NCBI GenBank assembly: GCA_018825725.1
Contig: JAHKBC010000338.1
Coordinates: forward strand, 1 to 5,362
DNA from: Candidatus Omnitrophota bacterium
GTDB taxonomy: Bacteria > Omnitrophota > Gorgyraeia > Gygaellales > Profunditerraquicolaceae
Length of the DNA stretch: 5,362 bases
Direction: 5' to 3'
The notes below the pieces were generated by a model. That model searched no databases. It saw only the letters and a list, made by a program, of their open reading frames with translations, and was not told where the DNA came from. The position numbers were made by a program, and so were the translations under genes. Below are positions 1 to 5,362 of the stretch, one piece after another; the stretch's first letter is position 1, and each line of letters opens with the position of its first letter.

Positions 1-127
1 CTTCTTCTTTTACTGCTCCTACTTCTTCTTTTACTGCTCCTACTTCTTCTTTTACTGCTCCTACTTCTTCTTTTACTGCTCCTACTTCTTCTTTTACTGC
101 TCCTACTTCTTCTTTTACTACTCCTAC
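1..127 (-). repeat. 21-bp tandem repeat encoding VGAVKEE heptads (six units, running off the window edge)
   Basis: On the plus strand, positions 1-126 are six tandem 21-bp units: 1-21, 22-42, 43-63, 64-84, 85-105 and 106-126. The first five are identical and the sixth differs by one base (A instead of G at 120). Read in the gene's frame (127 down to 2) they encode VGVVKEE once and then VGAVKEE five times, residues 1746-1787. Val at the first and fourth position, Lys at the fifth and Glu at the seventh fit an a-to-g heptad with potential Glu-Lys pairs between helices, so a coiled coil is expected. Gly at the second position is unusual. The near-perfect DNA identity indicates recent expansion by slippage or unequal recombination. 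The array continues beyond base 1, so its copy number is unknown. It is in frame, so copy-number change alters protein length without frameshift. Confidence 0.97.
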
Positions 128-3100
128 TGTTCCTTGCAGTGTTTTTATATCCCCTTGAGTTAATTCCATTAATTTAAACTGTATCCTGGTATCTATCGGG
201 TTTTTATATCTATAAAATAATTTCCTGAGATCCTTATTCTCTCTTAGAATCTGGGCCAATAGCAGTTCTCCTTCTTCAACCAGCTTTCTAAGATTAGCTT
301 CATCAGACAACTTGAGCTTCATTTCTTTAGGGTTTCTCTCTAAAGCTATAGCAATTGCTTGTATTTCTTTTAATCTTACCTCGGGATTATCTGCTCTTAC
401 ACCATTTTTCAATCCCCTACCACCTGCATATTTACCCAGGGTAAAATATACCTCTTCCTCAGCCCTAAGCCACTGGTTTTCCTGATATTCTTCAATAGCA
501 TCCTGAGCGTGAGTCTTGGTATCTAATTTGGCTTCTTTGCGGGACAATAATTCTGCGTTTAAGACTGTTAGGGCATGAATAACATCTGTAGGATCTTCTA
601 TTGTAGAGGATGAAGTAGTTTCTGAAGATGCACCTTCCTCGATGTGGGTTTTGCTTAGAATTTGCAGATCTTTTTCTCCTGCAGTTGAAGAGGTTGTCTT
701 CATGCTGTCAGGATTTAAGCTTAGGGTTTCTCCGGCTGATAGATCATAGCCAGGAGCAGCTTCCCAAGCTTCCGGTAATCCTTCGGTTGCATACAATGGG
801 GAGTATGCACCTTCCGCACCACCGGTTCCGCTCAATTCTGTTGAGTCAGCAGAGCCTGATATTTTGTTCCCAGAGACGCTAAGCTCCTCACGCAGGTAGC
901 CCTTTTGCCCTAATTCGGACAAGGAGCTGGCTGCGCTCCAGATTTCTCGGGCTCTACCTATATTATAGGTTAGGCCGGATACTCTCTCGGAGTATGCACC
1001 TCCTGAACCCCGTCTACTCAAGTATTGTTCGAGCACACGGACTATAGCTTTTGCCTGCTTTCTGGCATACGCTACAGTGTTTGATTCTGTGCGTATTAAC
1101 GCACCCAAAATGTTGTTAAGATTTTGCTCGTTTGTTTGCAGCCACGACGAAACCTCGAGCAAAAGGTTAGTCGCGATCTTTATAGGAGGCCCACGCGCAG
1201 ATATACGAGTCAAAACATCAAATCTATGGGCTTGAGAAATATCTTTAGGATCAACCTTTCCGTATATGGAATTATTCGGCATGATAGCCATTTTATTCTT
1301 TGCTCGATCCATGGCTAAACTAAGTGAACTACTTGATACGGTTTGACTCATTCCGCTAACCACAGCGCCTACGCTATTAGCACCGGTGCTAGATATAGGT
1401 AATGCCTTAGGCATACTATTTAAAGGAACAGATGTGCCGGAAACCGGCAAAGGAGTCGAAGGTATTAACGGGCTACTACCATGCTTTTTAATATCTTGCA
1501 TGAGCATATCATCAGCCAAACCTCTGGTTTCGTCATTCTGCAAACCACTCCAGGCTAGGTTAAACTGTCCATTACCGCGCTTTGAACCCGCCAAATCTAT
1601 ATTCACTACATTATTAACCTGTATATTATCGGGTAATGTAAAGGAGATACCTTTCGGGCCAACAACTAACTTATCTATAGTGGAAGGAACGGTCAAGCTG
1701 GATACCCCTTCAGGTAAGGATTCTTCATTGCCTTGAGTAAAGGCAATGAACATATTGTCTATATATATTCTTTGCTCCTTCAATAGCTTTCTTAGATCCT
1801 GCATTGCTTTACCAAAATCAGTAGCAAAATGAAGATGCAGAAGCCCATTAACAGGCTTATCGAACTGGCGGCCCTGGATAACCACAGCCCTGCACCCAGC
1901 CAAGCCACTTGTGCTAATTTCCTTATCTCCTGTGGTAAGAATCAAATCATTGAATGCAGCCTGGTAAGAATCTAAACCCGGCAGCTCTATTGTTTTCATC
2001 CTGCCAGTTACGCTGGATGTGTCTATATTGTTAAAACTTATTAACTTTGCCGTTTTGAGCACTAAATCTTGTTCATCGCCTAATCTCTGGCTTATTTTAG
2101 AAACCAACTGAGGGATCTCATTCTTCCCAATACCATTCCAGGTCGCCTTGTCAAAACTAAGTGCGCTGGAACCGGCTGCGGTAATCTTGCCATATTTAGC
2201 CCCGACTAATTCCTGAGCAAGCTCTGCTGCCGAACGAACCGATTCACTTTCAATAGCAGAAGAAGATGCATCTTCTTCCCCAAATAACAATGCATTGTCG
2301 CCAAATAACGCTGCAATATCTTCCGTACTACTTAATGCGTTATATTCCGGCAGACTTCTAAAGAAATTGCCATATTCCAAAGGCAGCTGGTTAATAAGCG
2401 GATCAACAATCTCTGAGATTACAAACTCTGCCCCCTGGCTGGATACCGGGCCGCTGAAACGCGTAGCAAAGATTCTATTCTGTGCGAATGTCTTAACTGT
2501 CTTGAAAAAGATAAGATATGCCAGTGTTTCAGCTGATTCTGAAGGTACCCCCATTTGCCGAAGCGCCGAGTATAAGAAACGTTGAGGAACAACATCTATC
2601 TTCAATAAATAAGTATTGGCGTCGGTCTTCATTGCTTCTATAACACCTGCTAATCGTTGATATAATGCTTTTGCATTCTCTAAAGAAGCATCCTCTTCCA
2701 ATCCTTTAAGCACAACCTTATCCTCATCTCTAAGGTCAAGTAAATTGTCGGCAATAACACTTAGCTCGCCTTTATAATCTTTTAAATTAACCCATTTATT
2801 AGTTATGGTGTTAAAGAACTCAATATAGCCATCCTTGGCAGGTATGGTATTAGTAAATACTGTCCCTGATTCTGTCCTGCTAAGCGAAGCTGCATCTAAG
2901 GCTTTTAACTTATCTTCATTCACCCTAAGGATAACTTGCAGCGCGCTATCATAATATCTTCTGCCAAAATTCTCCTCTTTACGGGTAAACCATACGCCGA
3001 ATTGCTCGGCCGACTCTCCTTCTGGCTGCATAGGCTCTAATCCATGCCTCTGTATCTCTTTTAATGCCCCGACATTGGTTACATGATAAAGATGTTCGTC

Positions 3101-5362
3101 ATCACGGGCGGCCTTGACCTTCTCAACATAACCGTCATTTATCGATCTTATCATGTGTGGCAATTCTTGTACCAGCGAAGATGAAGATGATAATTCGTCT
3201 CCGGAAGTTGCTTGGTCGTCGTCTCCGGCAATGTCTTTTGGCTCGATAAATTCTTCATCCTTGCCACCAATATCCATTTTAGCCTTATCCAGTCTTTCTA
3301 TGAATTCTATATTACCCCTGAAACTAGCACCGTTTGTTCCGCCAAAACCCTGGAAACGTCCCAGATACGCAGCTTGGCCTAAAAGCCCGGTATCGACCAT
3401 CTGTTTTCCTCCGGGCATCCTCATAAGTTTGGCAAATTCACTCCTAACTTCAGAACTACCGCCGCCTAAATATATAGGACCTAATTTTCTTACCGCTGAC
3501 TCCTTTACTAAGGCATCAACTCCATTAATCCTCTTCTTACCTGTAACCAATCCTATTACATCCGGATTTTGAGCAACCTGATTCATCTTGCGTTTTGCCA
3601 TACCCTCCAAAGTAAACCATCTTACCAATCCTTCTGTAGCTGCCATGCTATCGTTATCTCTTCTAATATCCCCTTTTAAATCCAGAGCAAGCATATTGTC
3701 GTCAGCGGCTAAATGCAACAATTCATGGAATAAATTATAACCGCCTAAATTATTGTCTTTACTCGTAGTCAGAGACCAGCCGCTATTTAGATTCAACCTG
3801 AAATTATCCCAGGTGTCTTTTTGCGAAGATACCCATAAGTTATATTTTCTGTCTTTCCCGGCACCAACAACTTCATTGTGAGCAGAAACGCCGTATTTAT
3901 TGCCTTTTCTCACATCCATAAATCTTGTCCAGGGAGTTACTTCCAGTTTACCTATAGCTTCCCGTTTTAAATCCCTAGTTTCTCCTTCAACTGTATTCTT
4001 TAGTATATCGTTGACAAGCAGGTCTGTTTTCTTCCCACCTTTAATACCTAGCATGCCATTAGCCCTAACCTCTAACTCCTTCTCCTGTAATTGATAAGAT
4101 AACAAATCTATTTCTTTAGCCAACTCAAATCCTGTTTTGTCCTTAAGATCAACACCTGCTTTCTCAGTCAAACCTTCGAGCAACCGGATATCTATCTTAT
4201 TTACTCCCTTTTCCCAAGACTGAGCCTCTTTAGACATCCTCTCAATGTACTCTTCTGCCTTGGCCTTTAATGTCTCCATGAGTTTAGAATCTTTAGTTTT
4301 ATCTTTAGAAAGCTCCTTGCCTATTCCTTCTGATATTACATTCCATATTTCCTGAAATTTAGGTATAAGCCCGCTAGTTGTATCAACGCCGGCATACAGC
4401 CGTTTATAACTGGTCATATCCTCGGCCTTAATCGCCTCACCTATGGCTGTCATCAGGCCGTTTCTTACCTCTTCTTTTTCTTTATTTGCTGCTTTCTTTA
4501 GCACAGGATCATTGGCAATAAGCACGTCAACAAATTCCATGGTTTTCGTAACGATAGTATCGGCAAGCCTGTCTTCTCCCAGCCTCTTCATTACCCTGTC
4601 ATGCATTGCTGCTTTAGCAGAAACCTGGAAAATTGTTTTTTGTTCAATAAGATTTTTTATTGAAAGCGTGGCAGGCAGGCCTGATTTTTCCAACATCTTA
4701 TCCACAACCAAGGCCTTACGTTCTCTGTCTACCTTCTTGTCTAAATCTTTTAATTCTCTCTCTAAATCCTGCATCTTGTAAACAGCTGTAGTGTCTATGC
4801 CGGAGTGGTAGGAAATTGCGGAATTTACCATATCCAAACGAACCAGGGCTTTTTCCCTGCTTAATTCCCGAATCCTGGTAGGCCCTTGGGTTTTGTCTAT
4901 AGCATCATTCTGTACTTTATCTATCCTTTGTATTATTTCTTTTTTAAATTTTTCCAGGTCAGCCGAGGTATATTTCTGATGTTCAAAACTAGAGAGCACA
5001 GCGCTATCCATAGCTGATTCGTAACCCAATAACTTAGCCGTCAGTTCAACTTTTCTACTATTTAGTTTTTTAAGCTCGTCACTATTGACTTGTTCTACTG
5101 ATGCGGCTTCTCTAAACTTACCATCAACTTCTTTTAATTCCTGCTCCCACTCTTCAACCAATAAGCTCTTCTTGCCCAACACCCAATTTACAACATTGTC
5201 CCTGCTTATTTTTTCCGATACAAGGTCAAGCGTGGCTTCTCTCTTAGCCTGCCACCGGGCAATCTTTCTCTCTTCGGCTTTGGAAGAAGGATTAGCCAGA
5301 TCTTCAATCTTATCCAACTCAAATTCTCGGAAACTGGCAGTCAGAGAATCAACCAGGGCTTC
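1..5362 (-). CDS. Giant multidomain protein, internal fragment open at both ends (at least 1787 aa)
   Basis: One reading frame is free of stops from base 5362 to base 2, and the other two minus frames are broken (for example TAA codons near 160-180). The visible 1787 residues carry three possible catalytic modules: a zincin-like HELLH domain, an ART-like LYHVTN domain and a CheD/CNF-like TSGLAGC domain. They are separated by Ser/Asp, Ser/Glu and Pro/Ser/Thr linkers, flanked by long charged helices, and followed by a VGAVKEE heptad array. I see no signal peptide or transmembrane segment, but the true N-terminus is outside the window. In my translation there is a single cysteine (residue 1157), which suits an exported or surface protein or simply a low-Cys lineage. 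Because no start, ribosome binding site or stop is inside, the full length is unknown. The reading frame is certain. The function of the whole protein is not known and I do not assign a gene name. The style resembles giant genes of Omnitrophota-like bacteria (inference). Confidence 0.95.
128..592 (-). other. Charged helical region leading into the heptad array (residues 1591-1745)
   Basis: These residues form amphipathic helices (LNAELLSRKEAKLD, EANLRKLVEEGELLLAQIL, ENKDLRKLFYRYK) around a small Gly-rich turn (YAGGRGLKNG). No named family is recognised. The final helix (I1739, L1742) is in the same hydrophobic register as the VGAVKEE heptads that follow, so the array looks like an extension of this helix and not a separate domain. 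Confidence 0.55.
593..1009 (-). other. Gly/Ser/Thr/Glu-rich low-complexity region (residues 1452-1590)
   Basis: The stretch is rich in Gly, Ser, Thr, Ala and Glu, with short recurring phrases: GGAYSE (Y1457), EGAYSP (Y1520) and EEGASSE in its C-terminal part. It contains one more structured island (LTYNIGRAREIWSAASSLSEL) and otherwise reads as disordered. It is probably a flexible spacer between the basic helical segment and the C-terminal helical part. No enzymatic motif is visible. Confidence 0.6.
1010..1318 (-). other. Basic helical segment (residues 1349-1451)
   Basis: The segment is predominantly helical, for example IKIATNLLLEVSSWLQTNEQ and YARKQAKAIVRVLEQYLSRR, with more Lys/Arg than the surrounding acidic parts. 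No family is recognised. Its codons include more CGT, CGC, CGG, TCG and GCG than the N-terminal-side half, a mild compositional difference that could reflect a separately acquired module. The reading frame stays open through it. Confidence 0.5.
1319..1480 (-). other. Pro/Ser/Thr-rich interdomain linker (residues 1295-1348)
   Basis: This stretch has seven prolines between residues 1298 and 1322 (P1298, 1301, 1304, 1306, 1313, 1318, 1322), with Ser, Thr, Gly and Val between them, and then a serine run (S1343-S1346). It is an extended, likely disordered spacer separating the CheD/CNF-like domain from the next helical segment. Confidence 0.7.
1493..2236 (-). other. CheD/CNF-like Cys-His (glutamine deamidase-type) domain (residues ~1043-1290)
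   Basis: The core is TSGLAGCRAVVI (T1151, C1157) followed by NGLLHLHF (H1176, H1178). The chemoreceptor deamidase CheD carries a T-x-x-L-G-S-C motif followed by a histidine 17 residues later, and that Thr/Cys/His set is catalytic. Here the Thr lies exactly six residues before Cys, Gly and Leu fall in the same places, and the His follows 19 (or 21) residues later. After the His strand comes a helix AMQDLRKLLKEQRIYIDNM leading into a strand (MFIAFT), consistent with the alpha/beta layout of CheD and the toxin deamidases CNF1 and BLF1. C1157 is the only cysteine I find in 1787 residues. The extra N-terminal part (to about residue 1120) and the beta-rich tail (GISFTLPDN, VNIDLAG, FNLAWSG) go beyond minimal CheD. 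Activity would be deamidation or transglutamination of protein glutamines; the target is unknown and no chemotaxis gene is nearby. Family assignment is by motif only. Confidence 0.58.
2237..2290 (-). other. Second acidic/serine linker (residues 1025-1042)
   Basis: The residues EEDASSSAIESES (1029-1041) form a short acidic, serine-rich joint. It precedes the CheD/CNF-like domain and mirrors the linker at 3173-3265. Confidence 0.6.
2291..2782 (-). other. Unassigned mixed helical region after the ART-like domain (residues 861-1024)
   Basis: The segment begins with a charged stretch (LRDEDKVVLKGLEED), continues with helices (NAKALYQRLAGVIEAMK), a strand-like TYLLKIDVVP and a more hydrophobic helical part (SAETLAYLIFFKTVKTF). 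It ends in a loop-rich part with Phe/Tyr/Pro. I recognise no family. It could be the remainder of the ART-like domain or a small independent domain. The hydrophobic LAYLIFF is too short and too close to charges to call a membrane segment. Confidence 0.5.
2783..3115 (-). other. Probable ADP-ribosyltransferase-fold domain (residues ~750-860)
   Basis: The order of elements resembles the H-Y-E branch of ART folds (diphtheria-toxin/PARP/DarT-like and related small ART families). It starts with a strand and histidine, LYHVTN (H760), followed by a helix ending in a glycine turn, ALKEIQRHGLEP (residues 766-777). A strand GVWFT (789-793) follows, then a helix with tandem tyrosines RRYYDSAL (Y803, Y804), then a strand LQVILRV. 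A later strand GYIEFF offers E848 as a candidate third catalytic residue, and E866 is an alternative. ARTs transfer ADP-ribose from NAD+ to protein, nucleic acid or small molecules; here the target is unknown. The call rests on the LYHVT...I..HGL...VWFT pattern only. The domain is compact and its C-terminal boundary is uncertain. Confidence 0.5.
3173..3265 (-). other. Acidic/serine-rich interdomain linker (residues 700-730)
   Basis: The segment contains DEE, GDDD, GDE and a run of five serines (S725-S729), with no hydrophobic core. It is a typical disordered linker separating the metallopeptidase-like domain from the ART-like domain. A second linker of similar acidic/serine style lies at 2237-2290, so the chain appears built of modules joined by related linkers. 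Confidence 0.7.
3293..3955 (-). other. Zincin-like (gluzincin-type) metallopeptidase domain (residues ~470-690)
   Basis: The domain holds the zinc-binding motif H546-E547-L548-L549-H550 within LFHELLHLAADDN. In HEXXH peptidases the two histidines bind zinc and the glutamate activates water. Metzincins need HEXXHXXGXXH/D; here the glycine position is A553 and the last position is N556, so that class does not fit. Twenty-seven residues after H550 lies a helix ATEGLVRWF, whose E577 is a plausible third zinc ligand as in gluzincins. Sequence before the motif is beta-like with Trp and Gly (YNLWVSS, NSGWSLTT), as expected for the strands preceding the active-site helix. Downstream, GPIYLGGGSSEVRSEF and the helix with QAAYLG may form the C-terminal subdomain. 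The substrate is unknown. D554/D555 directly after the motif are an alternative ligand source. It could cleave the giant chain itself or foreign proteins (inference). Confidence 0.72.
3713..3727 (-). other. HEXXH zinc-binding motif codons (HELLH, residues 546-550)
   Basis: On the minus strand, bases 3727 to 3713 read CAT GAA TTG TTG CAT, giving HELLH. It is preceded by hydrophobic LF and followed by LAADD, which matches an active-site helix. The probable partner glutamate E577 is encoded at 3632-3634. Confidence 0.85.
3956..5362 (-). other. N-terminal-side charged alpha-helical region of the giant protein (residues 1-469)
   Basis: These residues are rich in Lys, Glu, Asp, Leu, Ala and Arg, with few Pro or Gly, and read as successive amphipathic helices (for example WEQELKEVDGKFREA around residues 72-86 and LMETLKAKAEEYIERM near the middle). 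No catalytic motif is recognised. A few Gly/Pro-containing breaks (QGPTR near 159-163, SGLPA in the 220s) suggest several helical bundles and not one continuous rod. The region ends just before the first compact domain, where Trp- and Gly-rich beta-like sequence begins (VTPWTRF near residue 475). It is likely a spacer or scaffold that positions the downstream domains. It could also hold a divergent helical domain that cannot be named by eye. Confidence 0.6.
4697..4780 (-). other. Predicted coiled-coil segment (residues 195-222)
   Basis: The stretch MQDLERELKDLDKKVDRE (residues 197-214) has hydrophobic residues in heptad a/d spacing: M197, L200, L204, L207, V211 and L218, with Lys/Arg/Asp/Glu elsewhere. 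This is the clearest coiled-coil pattern in the N-terminal-side helical region. It would support self-association or a rigid spacer. There is only one break in the pattern, at the d position around 214. Confidence 0.6.

Noticed and set aside
1..126. CRISPR array at the left edge
   Set aside because: The 21-bp units are directly tandem with no spacers and encode a clean in-frame heptad; this is a coding minisatellite.
174..182. Stop codons near 160-180 as the end of the gene
   Set aside because: The TAA triplets there are in the other two minus-strand frames. The gene's own frame reads FKLMELTQGD straight through.
628..882. Plus-strand open stretches such as 628-882, 1386-1736, 3153-3572 and 4443-4781 as genes
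   Set aside because: All lie antisense to the continuous minus-strand frame, have no recognisable protein features or convincing ribosome binding sites, and are explained as shadows of its codon usage.
2426..2500. Transmembrane helix around LAYLIFFKTVKTF
   Set aside because: The hydrophobic run is only about seven residues and is interrupted by lysines, too short to span a membrane.
3713..3745. Metzincin assignment for the HELLH motif
   Set aside because: Metzincins require HEXXHXXGXXH/D. Here the glycine position is alanine and the last ligand position is asparagine, so a gluzincin-like reading with E577 fits better.
4697..4780. Myosin/SMC-type long coiled-coil ATPase
   Set aside because: The coiled-coil segment is short and there are no Walker A or B motifs in the visible helical regions.
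1..5362. tRNA, rRNA, riboswitch, promoter or terminator
   Set aside because: The window is coding throughout. I saw no conserved RNA signature and no stem-loop followed by a U-run that would be meaningful inside an open frame.

Overview
The window is one uninterrupted protein-coding stretch on the minus strand. Read from base 5362 down to base 2, the frame whose codons begin at positions congruent to 1 modulo 3 contains 1787 sense codons and no stop. Neither a start nor a stop codon of the gene lies inside. No other gene, RNA gene, promoter, terminator or intergenic region is supported. All residue numbers below count from the codon at 5362, so residue 1 is the first residue visible and not the true N-terminus.

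The protein is a mosaic. In protein order it runs: a long charged helical region (residues 1-469), a zincin-like metallopeptidase domain with HELLH and a downstream TEGLVRW helix (about 470-690), an acidic/serine linker, a probable ADP-ribosyltransferase-fold domain beginning LYHVTN (about 750-860), an unassigned mostly helical segment (861-1024), a second acidic/serine linker, a domain with a CheD/CNF-type deamidase signature TSGLAGC...LHLH (about 1043-1290), a Pro/Ser/Thr linker, a basic helical segment, a Gly/Ser/Thr/Glu-rich low-complexity stretch, another charged helical region, and finally a perfect heptad array (VGAVKEE). The array is encoded by a 21-bp tandem repeat that runs off the left edge of the window.

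Organism: the base composition is moderate (about 40-45 % G+C by eye), with heavy use of AGA/AGG, ATA and AAA codons and a nearly cysteine-free product. A gene over 5.3 kb with helical filler between small enzymatic domains fits the very long genes known from uncultured bacteria such as Omnitrophota (OP3) and related PVC/candidate phyla. That placement is an inference from style, not from a marker gene.

Working hypothesis: the gene encodes a very large multi-effector ('polyvalent'-like) protein. Peptidase, ADP-ribosyltransferase-like and Cys/His deamidase-like modules would be strung along coiled-coil spacers, perhaps for attacking or remodelling a host, prey or competitor. The HEXXH motif and the open frame are directly visible. 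The CheD-like and ART-like calls rest on motif spacing, and the joint biological role is speculative.
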